A stretch of 64,000 nucleotides of DNA from positions 1 through 64,000 of the forward strand of contig NZ_JNIK01000021.1 in NCBI RefSeq assembly GCF_000701365.1, in the 5' to 3' direction. The DNA comes from Blastococcus sp. URHD0036. Lineage in GTDB: Bacteria > Actinomycetota > Actinomycetes > Mycobacteriales > Geodermatophilaceae. Position numbers and translations under genes: made by a program. Shown here one piece after another: positions 18,901 to 28,694 of the stretch (position 1 is its first letter; every line of letters begins with the position of its first letter). The notes beneath the pieces are model-generated. The model saw only the letters and a list, made by a program, of their open reading frames with translations, searched no databases and was not told the origin of the DNA.

Positions 18901-19632
18901 TCACCCGAGCCAGACCACCCCGGCCTGTCGGCCGGTGACCCCGTCGCGTCGGTGGGAGAACAGCTGCCGGTCCTCGACGGTGCAGCGCGGGTCGTGCACC
19001 ACCTCCGGGATGCCGGCCCGGCGGAGGATCTCCTCCACCCCGGCGCGCAGGTCCAGCCCCGGGGTGCCCTTCCGCGTCGGGACGGCCGCTGCGGGCGCCA
19101 CCCGAGCCACCTCGGCCTGCATCTGCTCGGGCACCTCGTAGCACGCGCCGCACACCGCGGGGCCCAGCAGCGCCGACACGTGCCGCGCGCGGGCCCCCAG
19201 GCTCGCCATCGCCGACAGCGCGGCGGGGACGACGCCCTGGCGCAACCCCTCGCGGCCGGCGTGCACCGCGGCGACCACCCCGGCCTCGGGGTCCACCAGC
19301 AGGATCGGCACGCAGTCGGCGACCAGCACGCACAGCACGAGCCCGGGGGTCGCCGTCACCACGGCGTCGGTGGCCGGCAGCGGGCCCTCCACCGGCCCGT
19401 CGACGACGGCCACGCCGCGGCCGTGCACCTGGTCCATCCAGACCAGCCGGTCGCCGGGCACGCCGATCTCCCGGGCGAGCCGCTCCCGGTTGGCGGCGAC
19501 CGCGGCCGGGTCGTCGCCGACGTGCCCGCCGAGGTTGAACGTGTCGTAGGGAGACGAGGACCGGCCGCCCCGTCGGTCGGTGACGACCCGGCGGGGTCGC
19601 ACCGCCGAGGGGGCGGCCGGTACGGAACTCAT
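18901..19632 (-). CDS. pgeF: Peptidoglycan editing factor PgeF (laccase-domain, YfiH family)
   Basis: A 243-residue protein of the YfiH/DUF152 family. It is known to correct mis-incorporated residues in peptidoglycan precursors and also shows polyphenol oxidase-like or purine nucleoside activity in some members. It has the metal/active-site pattern: WMDQVHGRGV, the CVLVADCVPILLVD cysteine motif, AVHAGREGL and LGPAVCGACYEV. The usual W in the HAGW motif is R here. The ATG at 19632 is 25 bp downstream of ftsZ. Co-transcription with ftsZ suits a cell-wall quality-control role. Confidence 0.92.
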   Translation of the reverse strand: MSSVPAAPSAVRPRRVVTDRRGGRSSSPYDTFNLGGHVGDDPAAVAANRERLAREIGVPGDRLVWMDQVHGRGVAVVDGPVEGPLPATDAVVTATPGLVLCVLVADCVPILLVDPEAGVVAAVHAGREGLRQGVVPAALSAMASLGARARHVSALLGPAVCGACYEVPEQMQAEVARVAPAAAVPTRKGTPGLDLRAGVEEILRRAGIPEVVHDPRCTVEDRQLFSHRRDGVTGRQAGVVWLG

Positions 19633-19657
19633 GGGCCCGACGCTACCGGGCTCCTCC

Positions 19658-20953
19658 TCACTGGCGGAGGAACTCCGGGATGTCCAGCTCCTCCTCGAAG
19701 TCCTCGCTCGACAGCGGTCGCCGGCCGGCCGTGCTCGCCGACACCGGACCCGGGATGGGCGGCAGGGGCGGAACGGTGATCCCGCCGCCCTGCGTGCCCG
19801 GACGGGCCGCCACGGGTGCCGGAGCCGGAGCGGGCGCCGGAGCCGGCGCGGGGGCCTGCGGCAGCAGCCGCTCCCCCGTCGCCGCCGGGGCCGTCGCCGG
19901 GCGGACCGGCTGCGGCACGGCGGCCGGCCGCTGGGCCGTGGCCGGCGGAGCCGCCGGCGCCGCCGGCGTCACCGCCCCGAAGCTCGGGTCCTTGCGGGCG
20001 CTGGGGCGGCCGCTGTCGAACCCGGCCGCGATGACCGTGACCCGGACCTCGTCACCGAGGGCGTCGTCGATGACGGCGCCGAAGATGATGTTGGCGTCGG
20101 CGTGCGCGGCGTCGGAGACCAGCGAGGCGGCCTCGTTGATCTCGAACAGGCCCAGGTCCGAGCCGCCGGAGATCGACAGCAGGACGCCGTGGGCGCCCTC
20201 CATCGAGGCCTCCAGCAGCGGGCTGGCGATCGCTTGCTCCGCGGCCAGCAGCGCACGGTTGTCCCCGCGGGCGCTGCCGATGCCCATCAGCGCCGAGCCC
20301 GCCCCGGACATGACCGACTTGACGTCGGCGAAGTCCAGGTTGATCAGCCCGGGCGTGGTGATCAGGTCCGTGATGCCCTGGACACCGGACAGCAGCACCT
20401 GATCGGCGGTGCGGAACGCGTCCATGACGCTGACGTTGCGGTCACCGAGCTGCAGCAGCCGGTCGTTCGGGATCACGATGAGCGTGTCGCACTCGTTGCG
20501 CAGCTCCTCGATCCCCGACTCGGCCTGCACGGCCCGCCGCTTCCCCTCGAAGGAGAACGGGCGCGTGACGACGCCGATGGTGAGCGCGCCGAGCTTGCGG
20601 GCGATCGACGCCACGACGGGCGCCCCGCCGGTGCCGGTGCCACCACCCTCGCCGGCGGTGACGAAGACCATGTCGGCGCCCTTGAGCACTTCCTCGATCT
20701 CTTCGCGGTGGTCCTCGGCGGCCTGCCGTCCGACGTCGGGCTGCGCGCCCGCGCCGAGGCCGCGGGTGAGTTCGCGGCCGACGTCGAGCTTCACGTCGGC
20801 GTCGCTCATCAGCAACGCCTGGGCGTCGGTGTTGATGGCGATGAACTCGACCCCCTTGAGGCCGACCTCGATCATCCGATTGACCGCGTTCACCCCGCCG
20901 CCGCCGATGCCGACGACCTTGATGACCGCGAGGTAGTTGTGCGGAGGTGTCAT
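19658..20953 (-). CDS. ftsZ: Cell division protein FtsZ
   Basis: A tubulin-like GTPase that forms the Z-ring. The 431-residue protein begins at ATG 20953 with the conserved [24 protein letters not shown] lies upstream as a Shine-Dalgarno. The GTP signature [10 protein letters not shown] is at residues 101-110, and the catalytic T7 region ([11 protein letters not shown]) is present. A roughly 100-residue Ala/Pro linker, including an (AP)n run, leads to the C-terminal peptide LDIPEFLRQ, which should bind SepF and FtsW. It has a long 327-bp upstream region of its own after ftsQ. Confidence 0.99.
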   Translation of the reverse strand: MTPPHNYLAVIKVVGIGGGGVNAVNRMIEVGLKGVEFIAINTDAQALLMSDADVKLDVGRELTRGLGAGAQPDVGRQAAEDHREEIEEVLKGADMVFVTAGEGGGTGTGGAPVVASIARKLGALTIGVVTRPFSFEGKRRAVQAESGIEELRNECDTLIVIPNDRLLQLGDRNVSVMDAFRTADQVLLSGVQGITDLITTPGLINLDFADVKSVMSGAGSALMGIGSARGDNRALLAAEQAIASPLLEASMEGAHGVLLSISGGSDLGLFEINEAASLVSDAAHADANIIFGAVIDDALGDEVRVTVIAAGFDSGRPSARKDPSFGAVTPAAPAAPPATAQRPAAVPQPVRPATAPAATGERLLPQAPAPAPAPAPAPAPVAARPGTQGGGITVPPLPPIPGPVSASTAGRRPLSSEDFEEELDIPEFLRQ

Positions 20954-21280
20954 GTTGGGGCTCCCGACCTCGACCCTCATCCTCAAGTAAAGCCTTATAG
21001 TTATGTCAACTGGGTCGACGCGGACGAAGCTAGGTGGGGCCAGAGGGGCCTACAAGCACCCTCACCGATGCGGCGTGTCGCACGGGCCAGACCTCACCGG
21101 GATCAGGCGGCGCAATCGTCACAACAACACCACTGATGGTGACGACCCGCTGCCCATCCGTCTCATGTGCGGGTGCAGCCCACCGGTCCCGCCGTCGGTG
21201 GCATCACCGCAGAACCTTTTTCGTGTCGGGCGTGTCGCGGGGCCGCGCGTGTCGGTGCGCAGGCCGTGCCGACGCCCGGG
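20954..21280 (-). promoter_or_regulatory. ftsZ upstream region (327 bp without a gene)
   Basis: No coding sequence is supported here. Close to ftsZ is an unusually AT-rich stretch (about 20980-21010). On the minus strand it contains TTGACA (21004-21009) followed directly by TAACTATAAG and CTTTACTTGAGG, which looks like a conserved promoter/leader segment. The -35-like TTGACA is not followed by a good -10 at 17 bp, so the exact promoter is uncertain. A small CACCA-CTGA-TGGTG hairpin lies further upstream. The gap implies that ftsZ can be transcribed independently of ftsQ. Confidence 0.55.
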
Positions 21281-22063
21281 TCAGCGCAGGACGACGGCGG
21301 ACGGCGCGCTGACGTCGATGGTCGCGGCCGGTTCCAGCGCCCCGGAGGCGATCTGGCCCAGCAGGGCGACCAGGACGTCGGCCTTCTCGCCGGACTCCTC
21401 CGCCGTGCCCCACAGCACGGTGGTGCCGTCGGTCAGCGTCAGCGTCACGTCGTTGGCCGACCGCGCGGTGACCGAGGCGAGCTGACCGCGCACGTCCCGG
21501 GGCAGCTCCACCAGTGCGGCGAGACCGGCGCGGGTCGCCTCGTCGTCGGGGCCGGGATCGGCGACCTCGAGCGGCACCGCCCCGGCCGGCGGCGCACCGG
21601 TGACGGTGTCGAACAGCACACCGTCGGCGTCCACCAGCGACCGCGTCCCCGCCCGCTCGACCACGGCGACGGCCACCCGCTCCTGCACGGTGACCACCAC
21701 CGTCTGCGGCCAGCCGCGGGTCACCTGCACCGAGGCGACCTGGGGCAGCTGCGCGACGCGGGCGGCGGCGGCGTCGACGTCGACCCGCAGCAACGGCGTC
21801 CCGTCGGCGATCCCCGCCGCGGCCCGGACCTGGTCGGCGGTCAGCGACCCGGCGCCGTCCACCCGCACGGCGTCGACCGCCAGCAGCGGACTCCCCCACA
21901 CGACCCACACCGCGGCGACCACCGCGGTCAGCGCCAGGCCGATGCGGACGGCGAGCCGGCGGCGGGGGTCCAGCGGGCGACGCCGGCGCGGCGACCGGTC
22001 CGGACGGCGGGCCTCGGGAGGCGCGCCCCGCGACCGGTCGCGGGTGGTGGCGGCCCGGCTCAC
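21281..22063 (-). CDS. ftsQ: Cell division protein FtsQ/DivIB
   Basis: A bitopic divisome protein that links FtsL/FtsB to early components. The 260-residue protein has an Arg/Pro-rich cytoplasmic tail (residues 1-40), one membrane helix (about 41-57), then the POTRA domain (VDAVRVDGAGSLTADQVRAA) and the FtsQ beta domain with RGWPQTVVVTVQERV and LVDADGVLF. The GTG start at 22063 overlaps the murC stop by 4 bp. Longer frames upstream are shadows of murC. Confidence 0.95.
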   Translation of the reverse strand: MSRAATTRDRSRGAPPEARRPDRSPRRRRPLDPRRRLAVRIGLALTAVVAAVWVVWGSPLLAVDAVRVDGAGSLTADQVRAAAGIADGTPLLRVDVDAAAARVAQLPQVASVQVTRGWPQTVVVTVQERVAVAVVERAGTRSLVDADGVLFDTVTGAPPAGAVPLEVADPGPDDEATRAGLAALVELPRDVRGQLASVTARSANDVTLTLTDGTTVLWGTAEESGEKADVLVALLGQIASGALEPAATIDVSAPSAVVLR

Positions 22064-23544
22064 CGGCCCGGGGCCGCGTCGCCGGGCGGCACGGCCTGGG
22101 CGCGCGGCGACGGAGGCGCCCCGGTGTCGCGGGCGGTCAGCGCCGCGATCACCTCGGGACCCACCATGGACACGTTGCCGGCCCCCATCGTGATCACCAG
22201 GTCGCCGGGCCGGGCACGGTCGGCCAGCGCCGGGGCCGTCGCCGACCACGAGGGCTCGAAGTGCACCCGCCCGGCCGGCAGCGGCACGGCGTCGGCCACC
22301 AGCGCGCCGGTGATCCCGGGCACCGGGTCCTCGCGGGCGCCGTAGACGTCCATCACCACGACCTCGTCTGCCAGCCCCAGGGCCTCCCCGAAGCCGGCGG
22401 CGAACTCCCGTGTCCGGCTGTACAGGTGTGGCTGGAACGCCACGACGACCCGCCCCGCCCCCGCCACGGCCCGGGCGGCCAGCAGCTGGGCACGCACCTC
22501 GGTCGGGTGGTGGGCGTAGTCGTCGTACACGCGGACGCCGCCCACGACGCCCTTGAGCTCGAACCGGCGGTGCACGCCGCCGAAACGGCCCAGCCCGGCG
22601 ATCAGCCCGTCGGCCGGCAGCCCGAGCTCGAGGCCGGCCAGGAGCGCGGCGGCGCTGTTGCGGGCCATGTGCTCACCGGGCACGAGGATCGAGATCCGGC
22701 CGAGGGTCTCCCCGTCGAGCACCGCCGTCCAGGTCGTGGTCTCCGCGCCGACCTCGATGTCGACCATCCGCAGGTCGGCGTCGGGGTGGGTGCCGTAGGT
22801 GCGCACCCGGGCCGGCGTCGGCACCGACCGCAGGCGGGCCGCACCCGGGTCGTCGGCGCACAGGACGAGGAAGCCGTCGGGAGCCAGCGTGCCGAGGAAC
22901 CTGTCGAAGGCCTCCTCGACGGCGGCGAGGTCCCCGTAGTTGTCGAGGTGGTCGGCCTCCACGTTGGTGACGATCGCGCCGTGCGGGGCCAGCAGCAGGA
23001 ACGACCGGTCGCTCTCGTCGGCCTCGGCGACGAAGACGTCGCCCTGGCCTGCGTGGGCGTTGCTGCCGGACTCGTTCAGGTCGCCCCCGATGGCGAACGA
23101 GGGGTCCGCGCCGCAGGCCTGCACCGCGACGGTGAGCATCGACGTGGTCGAGGTCTTGCCGTGGGTACCGGCCACGGCCACGCTCCGCCGGCCGGCCATG
23201 ACGGCGGCCAGCGCCACCGCCCGCGGGATCACCCGCAGCCCGCGCTCGCGGGCGGCGGCCAGCTCGGGGTTGTCGTCGCGGATCGCGGTCGAGACGACGA
23301 CGGTGTCGGCGTCGCCGAGGTTCTCCGGCGCGTGGCCGAGGACGACCCGCGCGCCCAGCGCCCGCAGGGCCAGCAGCGTCGGGGTGTCGCGCCGGTCGGT
23401 GCCCGACACCCGCACACCGCGGGCCAGCATGATCCGGGCGATGCCGCTCATGCCGGCTCCCCCGATGCCCACGAAGTGGACGGCGCCCAGGTCGGCCAGC
23501 GCGGGGATCGGGTCCTTCCAGGCAGCCACCGCTGCGGCACTCAC
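22060..23544 (-). CDS. murC: UDP-N-acetylmuramate--L-alanine ligase
   Basis: Adds L-Ala to UDP-MurNAc, the first peptide step of peptidoglycan synthesis. The 494-residue protein shows the N-terminal UDP-binding [15 protein letters not shown] (residues 27-41), the ATP loop AGTHGKTST (125-133), EADESDRSF, the metal-binding [11 protein letters not shown] and [10 protein letters not shown]. It overlaps murG and ftsQ by 4 bp on each side (GTGA), so the three are translationally coupled. The C-terminus has a short Pro/Ala-rich extension. Confidence 0.98.
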   Translation of the reverse strand: MSAAAVAAWKDPIPALADLGAVHFVGIGGAGMSGIARIMLARGVRVSGTDRRDTPTLLALRALGARVVLGHAPENLGDADTVVVSTAIRDDNPELAAARERGLRVIPRAVALAAVMAGRRSVAVAGTHGKTSTTSMLTVAVQACGADPSFAIGGDLNESGSNAHAGQGDVFVAEADESDRSFLLLAPHGAIVTNVEADHLDNYGDLAAVEEAFDRFLGTLAPDGFLVLCADDPGAARLRSVPTPARVRTYGTHPDADLRMVDIEVGAETTTWTAVLDGETLGRISILVPGEHMARNSAAALLAGLELGLPADGLIAGLGRFGGVHRRFELKGVVGGVRVYDDYAHHPTEVRAQLLAARAVAGAGRVVVAFQPHLYSRTREFAAGFGEALGLADEVVVMDVYGAREDPVPGITGALVADAVPLPAGRVHFEPSWSATAPALADRARPGDLVITMGAGNVSMVGPEVIAALTARDTGAPPSPRAQAVPPGDAAPGR

Positions 23545-24659
23545 GGTCTCGCCACCTCCAGCACGATGTCGGCCAGCCGCTCGTCGGCGTCCGGGACGCC
23601 GGTGGCCGCGGCGTGCGCGGAGTACCCGGCCAGGGCCGACGGATCGGTCAGGAGCGGCACCAGGTGCTCGGTGATCCAGGCCGGGGACAGGTCGGCGTCC
23701 TCCACCAGCATGCCTCCCCCGGCCTCGACGACGGGCAGCGCGTTGCGGCGCTGCTCCCCGTTGCCGATGGGCAGCGGCACGAACGCCGCGGGCAGGCCGA
23801 CCGCGGAGAGCTCCGCGACGGTCACGGCCCCGGCCCGGCACAGTGCCAGGTCCGCGGCGGCGTAGGCGAGGTCCATCCGCTCCAGGTAGTCCACGACCAC
23901 GTACGGCGCCTCCCCGGCCGGGCGGGCGGGCACGGTGACGTCGGTGTTCTTCGGGCCCCGGGCGTGCAGCACCTGGACCCCCGCGGCGGTCAGCGCGTCG
24001 GCCGCACCGGTGGCCGCCCGGTTGAGCGAGGCCGCGCCCTGGGACCCCCCGAAGACCAGCAGCGTGGGCCGGTCGGCGTCCAGGCCGAAGGCGGCCCGCG
24101 CCTCCGCCCGACGTGCCGGGCGGTCCAGGGAGCTGATCGCCGTCCGCAGCGGCATGCCCACGTGCTCGCCGCGGTGCAGCGGCGTCCCGGGCATGGTGAC
24201 CGCGACGCGGGCGGCGAGCCGCGCGCCGATCCGGTTGGCCAGCCCCGGCAGCGCGTTCTGCTCGTGCACCACGATCGGCACCCGCCCCCGGGCGGCGAGG
24301 TAGGCGGGCAGCGCCACGTAGCCACCGAACCCGACGACGACGTCCGCGGACAGTTCCCCGAGCAGGTCGCGGGTCTCCCGGACGGCGCGGCGGACCCGGC
24401 CGGGCACCCGCAGCAGGTCCGGCGTCGGCTTGCGCGGCAGCGGCACCGGCGGGATCAGCCGCAGGTCGTAGCCGCGGGCCGGCACCAGCCGGGTCTCCAT
24501 GCCGCGGGCGGTGCCCAGGCAGGTCACCCGCACGCCGCCGGGGACGGCGCCGGCGCGGCGCAGCAGTGCGTCGGCCAGCGAGAGCATCGGCTCGATGTGG
24601 CCGCCGGTGCCGCCACCGGCGAGCACCACGCTGAGGGGCCGCCCGGTCGCACCGCTCAC
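23541..24659 (-). CDS. murG: Undecaprenyl-PP-MurNAc-pentapeptide GlcNAc transferase (MurG)
   Basis: Transfers GlcNAc to lipid I to make lipid II at the inner face of the membrane. The 372-residue GT28 enzyme has the donor/acceptor motif [12 protein letters not shown] (residues 15-26), [28 protein letters not shown], the second glycine motif FGGSQGA, and the C-terminal [17 protein letters not shown]. The GTG start overlaps the ftsW stop by 4 bp, so production is coupled to the SEDS polymerase/flippase partner. Confidence 0.98.
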   Translation of the reverse strand: MSGATGRPLSVVLAGGGTGGHIEPMLSLADALLRRAGAVPGGVRVTCLGTARGMETRLVPARGYDLRLIPPVPLPRKPTPDLLRVPGRVRRAVRETRDLLGELSADVVVGFGGYVALPAYLAARGRVPIVVHEQNALPGLANRIGARLAARVAVTMPGTPLHRGEHVGMPLRTAISSLDRPARRAEARAAFGLDADRPTLLVFGGSQGAASLNRAATGAADALTAAGVQVLHARGPKNTDVTVPARPAGEAPYVVVDYLERMDLAYAAADLALCRAGAVTVAELSAVGLPAAFVPLPIGNGEQRRNALPVVEAGGGMLVEDADLSPAWITEHLVPLLTDPSALAGYSAHAAATGVPDADERLADIVLEVARP

Positions 24660-26119
24660 CGGGGACGCCTCGGGACGTCCGGTGCCGCGGCGCGGGCCCG
24701 GGCCGGCGGCTGGCGGCGCGCCTCCCCGGCCCGCGGGCGCTCGGGCACGGACCGCCGGTCGCGCGGCGCCGCGGCGCGGGGAGCCGCGGAGCCCCGGGCG
24801 GACGGCGCGGGCGGGACGCGCACGACGGTGCGGGCGCCCGCCGCCTGCCGGCGGGACGGCGGCTCGGCCGGCCGCCGCCGGCTGCGCGGGCGGACCGGCT
24901 CGACGGCGACGGTGGGGATCGGCAGGAGCAGCCGGCCCAGGCGGCCGGTCTCCCGCTGCTGCAGGTACTCGACGGCCGCGGGCTCGGACCGGGCGAAGCG
25001 GATCAGCAGGCCCACGATGAAGAGGGTGAGGACCAGCGAGGTGCCGCCGGCCGAGATCAGCGGCAGCGTCACGCCGGTCACCGGCCCCAGTCCCACCACG
25101 TACCCCATGTTCATCGCTGCCTGGCCGACCAGCCACACGGTGATGGCCACGCTCGACATCTGCACGAACCGGTCGGCCGAGCGGCGGGCGATCCGGAAGC
25201 CGGCCCAGGCCAGCACGCCGTAGAGCGAGACGACGACGAGGCAGCCCAGGAAGCCCAGCTCCTCGCCGATGATGGCGAAGATGTAGTCCGACTCCGCCTC
25301 GGGGAGCAGGTTCCACTTCATGGCGCTGTTGCCCAGGCCCACGCCCCAGAAGCCGCCGGTCGCCAGGGCGTAGAAGCCCCGGATCGCCTGGAACCCGGCG
25401 TTGGTCGGGTCGGCCTCGGGGTTCAGGAACGACGTCAGCCGCTCGAACCGGTAGGACGCCGACGTGACCAGGACGGCGGCGCCCACGGCGCCGGCGAGCA
25501 GGAGACCGGCCCACACCCGCCACGGGGCGCCGGCGGCCAGCAGCAGCCCGCACAGCACCAGGCCGAGGGTGACGCTCGCGCCGAAGTCCGGCTCCAGCAT
25601 GAACAGCGCGCAGATCAGCACGAACACCGGGACGAGCGGCACGAGCAGGCTCTTCACGGTGAGGTAGCGGGCCCGCAGCGCCAGCATGTGCGCACCCCAC
25701 AGGGCGAAGACGAGCTTGGCCACCTCGGAGGGCTGGAAGTTGGTGAAGCCGAGGTCGAACCAGGCGCGCGACCCGTTCAGCTCGGTGCCGATCCCGGGGA
25801 CGGCGACCAGCAGCAGCAGCCCGAGGACGGCGAGCAGCGCGATCGGCGCCCAGCGCCGGAGGACCGCGGTCGGCAGCCGGACCGCCACCAGCAGGGCGAC
25901 CACGCCGATGGCGGCGAAGACGAGCTGGTCGACGCCCGGTCGCCAGGCGGGCTGGTCGGCGAGTGCGGCCTCGATGGCCGAGGCGGAGAAGACCATCACC
26001 AGGCCGATGGCCAGCAGCATGCCGGCCGCCCCGATCACCAGGTGGCTGCTGGTCATCGGGCCGTCGATCCACCGGGGCAGCGCGAGCGCGCGCCGGCGGC
26101 GACCGTCGGTGGGGTCCAT
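24656..26119 (-). CDS. ftsW: SEDS peptidoglycan polymerase FtsW
   Basis: A septal glycan-strand polymerase working with FtsI. The 487-residue protein has ten predicted membrane segments within residues 25-385, with SEDS motifs [20 protein letters not shown] (111-130) and LEPDFG, and the C-terminal [11 protein letters not shown] roughly 100-residue cytoplasmic tail, extremely rich in Arg, Pro and Ala (about 388-487), is long compared with most FtsW and may bind partners. The ATG is at 26119. It follows mraY by 104 bp with no murD between. Confidence 0.97.
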   Translation of the reverse strand: MDPTDGRRRRALALPRWIDGPMTSSHLVIGAAGMLLAIGLVMVFSASAIEAALADQPAWRPGVDQLVFAAIGVVALLVAVRLPTAVLRRWAPIALLAVLGLLLLVAVPGIGTELNGSRAWFDLGFTNFQPSEVAKLVFALWGAHMLALRARYLTVKSLLVPLVPVFVLICALFMLEPDFGASVTLGLVLCGLLLAAGAPWRVWAGLLLAGAVGAAVLVTSASYRFERLTSFLNPEADPTNAGFQAIRGFYALATGGFWGVGLGNSAMKWNLLPEAESDYIFAIIGEELGFLGCLVVVSLYGVLAWAGFRIARRSADRFVQMSSVAITVWLVGQAAMNMGYVVGLGPVTGVTLPLISAGGTSLVLTLFIVGLLIRFARSEPAAVEYLQQRETGRLGRLLLPIPTVAVEPVRPRSRRRPAEPPSRRQAAGARTVVRVPPAPSARGSAAPRAAAPRDRRSVPERPRAGEARRQPPARARAAAPDVPRRPR

Positions 26120-26223
26120 CCCGCCATCGTCGCCGGTACGGGCCGTCGCGCCCGGGAGCCGCCGGGCGTGTCGCGTGGGAGTCGAGTGGTGTGCGTGACT
26201 GGCGGGGGCCCCGGAGGCCGGCC

Positions 26224-27300
26224 TCACAGGCCGGTGAACGACAGCCAGTCGGCGTAGAAGAGCCCCAGCCCGAAGGCCACCGCCATCGCCGTGACCAGCC
26301 AGAACCGGACGATCACGGTGTTCTCCGTCCAGCCGGCCAGCTCGAAGTGGTGGTGCAACGGGGCCATCCGGAACACCCGCCTGCGGGTGGCGCGGAAGAA
26401 GGCCACCTGGATCACCACCGAGAGCGTCACCGCGACGAACAGGCCGCCCAGGACGACGAGCAGCAGCTCGGTCCGGGTGACGATCGCCAGCCCCGACATC
26501 AACCCGCCGAGGGCGAGCGAACCCGTGTCGCCCATGAAGATCTTGGCCGGGCTGGTGTTCCACCAGAGGAAGCCCAGGCAGGCGCCCATGGCGGCCGTCG
26601 CGACCAGCGTGACGTCCAGCGGGTCGCGCACCTCGTAGCAGCCCTCGACGGCTGCGGTCGCGCAGTCGTGGGTGAACTGCCAGAACGAGATGACGACGTA
26701 GGAGCCGAACACCATCGCCGAGGCGCCGGCGGCCAGCCCGTCGAGACCGTCGGTCAGGTTCACCGCGTTGGAGAAGCCGGCGATGAACAGGTACGCCAGG
26801 ACGACGAAGAGCACCGGACCGAGTGCGAGAGGGGCGATGTCGCGGACGTAGGAGACCCAGGTCGAGGCGGGGGTGACCCCGTCGGACGAGAAGTTGATCG
26901 CCAGCACCGCGAAGGTCACGCCGACGACGAGCTGGCCGACCAGCTTCGCCGTCTTGTTCAGGCCCAGGCTGCGGCGGTAGCGGATCTTGAGGTAGTCGTC
27001 GAGGAAGCCGACGGTGCCCAGGCCCGCCATCAGGAAGAGCAGCAGCAGGCCGGTGGCGGTGACCCCACGGCCCTCCTGTCCGGCCAGGAACAGGTGCGCG
27101 ACCAGGTAGCCGCCGACGGTCGCCCCGACGATGACGGTGCCGCCCATCGTGGGCGTGCCCTTCTTCGACAGGTGGCTCTCGGGGCCGTCGTCGCGGATCT
27201 CCTGGCCGAAGCCGAGCCGGCGGAACCGGTGCACGGCCACCGGAGTGGCCAGGATCGAGAAGATGAGCCCGAAGGCCCCGGCGATGAGGACGGACTTCAC
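26224..27300 (-). CDS. mraY: Phospho-MurNAc-pentapeptide transferase MraY
   Basis: Moves phospho-MurNAc-pentapeptide onto undecaprenyl phosphate, forming lipid I. The 358-residue, ten-helix membrane enzyme has the catalytic DD pair in GFLDDYLKI (D101, D102), [13 protein letters not shown] and [11 protein letters not shown]; the cytoplasmic KKGTPTMGG loop is present near residue 47. The GTG start at 27300 overlaps murF by 4 bp. The gene order downstream is unusual: ftsW follows directly. Confidence 0.98.
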   Translation of the reverse strand: MKSVLIAGAFGLIFSILATPVAVHRFRRLGFGQEIRDDGPESHLSKKGTPTMGGTVIVGATVGGYLVAHLFLAGQEGRGVTATGLLLLFLMAGLGTVGFLDDYLKIRYRRSLGLNKTAKLVGQLVVGVTFAVLAINFSSDGVTPASTWVSYVRDIAPLALGPVLFVVLAYLFIAGFSNAVNLTDGLDGLAAGASAMVFGSYVVISFWQFTHDCATAAVEGCYEVRDPLDVTLVATAAMGACLGFLWWNTSPAKIFMGDTGSLALGGLMSGLAIVTRTELLLVVLGGLFVAVTLSVVIQVAFFRATRRRVFRMAPLHHHFELAGWTENTVIVRFWLVTAMAVAFGLGLFYADWLSFTGL

Positions 27301-28694
27301 GCGGTCGTCCCGTCGTCGAGCAGGTCGGCGGCGAGCAGCTCCAGCCCGTAGGCACGGCTGGCCTTGACCAGCACGACGTCGCCGGGCACGAGCACCTCCG
27401 TCAGCAGCGCTCGGGCGGCAGCCCGGTCCGGCACGTGCACCGACCCCTCTCCGTCCGGGGCACCCGCGGCGCGGGCCCCGGTCGCTATCCCTACCGCATC
27501 GGGGCCCACGGCCACGACGATCTCGACGCCGGCGGCGATCGCGTCGCGGCCCAGCCGCTCGTGCTCCTCGGCCGCCGTGGGCCCCAGCTCACCCATCGCA
27601 CCGAGGACGGCGACGCGGCGGGTGCCGCTCATCCCGGTCACCGCGGCCAGGGCGGCGCGCATGGACTCGGGGTTGGCGTTGTAGGCGTCGTTGACCACGG
27701 TCACGCCGTCGGCCCGGCGGGTGACCTCCATCCGCCAGCGGCTGCGCACCTGCGCGGCCGACAGCGCGGTGGCCACCGCGGCGGGCGCCATGCCGGCGGC
27801 GAGGGCGGCGCCGGCGGCGGACAGGGCGTTCGCGACCTGGTGCCCGCCGACCACCTGCAGCCTCACCGGGTGCTGCTCGCCGGCGGCGACGAGGGTGAAC
27901 GCGGCACGCCCCTCGCCGTCGAGCGCGACGTCGACCGCCCGCACGTCGGCGCGGTCGCCGAGGCCGGTGGTGAGCACCTGCGCGCGGGTGCGGGAGGCCA
28001 TGCCGATCACCCGCGGGTCGTCGGCGTTCAGGACGGCGGTGCCGTCGGCCGGCAGCGCCTCCACGAGCTCGCCCTTGGCCTGGGCGGTGCCCTCCGGGGA
28101 GCCGAACTCGCCGAGGTGGGCCGAGCCGACGTTGAGGACGACGCCGATGCGGGGCCGGGCCACGGCGCAGAGTCGGGCGATGTGCCCGATGCCGCGGGCG
28201 CCCATCTCCAGGACCAGGTAGCGGGTGGCGGCGTCGGCGGAGAGCACGGTCAGCGGCAGGCCGATGTCGTTGTTGAAGGAGCCGGGCGGGCTCACCGTGG
28301 GGCCGTCGGCGGCGAGCACCTGGCCGAGCAGGTCCTTGGTGGAGGTCTTGCCCGAGGACCCGGTGATGCCCAGCGTGACCAGGCCGTCGCCGGTCAGCCG
28401 GCCGTGGACGGCGGTGGCGAGCCGGCCCAGGGCGGCGACCGGGTCGTCGACGACGACGACGGGCAGCGCGTCGTCGGCGCGGGTGGCCAGGGCCCCGGCG
28501 GCGCCGGCGGCGGCCGCGGCGGGGAGGAAGTCGGCCCCGTCGACCCGCTCGCCCGGCAGCGCCACGAACAGGTCACCGGCGCCGACCGTGCGGGAGTCGA
28601 TCGTGACAGCGCCGGTCACCGGCGCGCCGGCGTCCCCGCCGGTGAGCCGGCCGCCCACGGCGTCGGCCACCTCGGCCAGCGTCAGGGCGATCAC
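27297..28694 (-). CDS. murF: UDP-MurNAc-tripeptide--D-Ala-D-Ala ligase
   Basis: Adds D-Ala-D-Ala to complete the UDP-MurNAc-pentapeptide. The 465-residue Mur ligase has an N-terminal domain starting LTLAEVADAVGGRL, the ATP loop TGSSGKTSTKDL (residues 111-122), the conserved PGSFNNDIGLPLTVL and VVNDAYNANPESM. It is coupled by GTGA overlaps to murE upstream and mraY downstream, a compact precursor-synthesis block. Confidence 0.98.
   Translation of the reverse strand: MIALTLAEVADAVGGRLTGGDAGAPVTGAVTIDSRTVGAGDLFVALPGERVDGADFLPAAAAAGAAGALATRADDALPVVVVDDPVAALGRLATAVHGRLTGDGLVTLGITGSSGKTSTKDLLGQVLAADGPTVSPPGSFNNDIGLPLTVLSADAATRYLVLEMGARGIGHIARLCAVARPRIGVVLNVGSAHLGEFGSPEGTAQAKGELVEALPADGTAVLNADDPRVIGMASRTRAQVLTTGLGDRADVRAVDVALDGEGRAAFTLVAAGEQHPVRLQVVGGHQVANALSAAGAALAAGMAPAAVATALSAAQVRSRWRMEVTRRADGVTVVNDAYNANPESMRAALAAVTGMSGTRRVAVLGAMGELGPTAAEEHERLGRDAIAAGVEIVVAVGPDAVGIATGARAAGAPDGEGSVHVPDRAAARALLTEVLVPGDVVLVKASRAYGLELLAADLLDDGTTA

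Noticed and set aside
26174-26189. GTGG and AGTGG elements in the mraY-ftsW gap as a further MraZ site
   Set aside because: Only one AGTGG; the spacing is 11 bp and the orientation is opposite to transcription.
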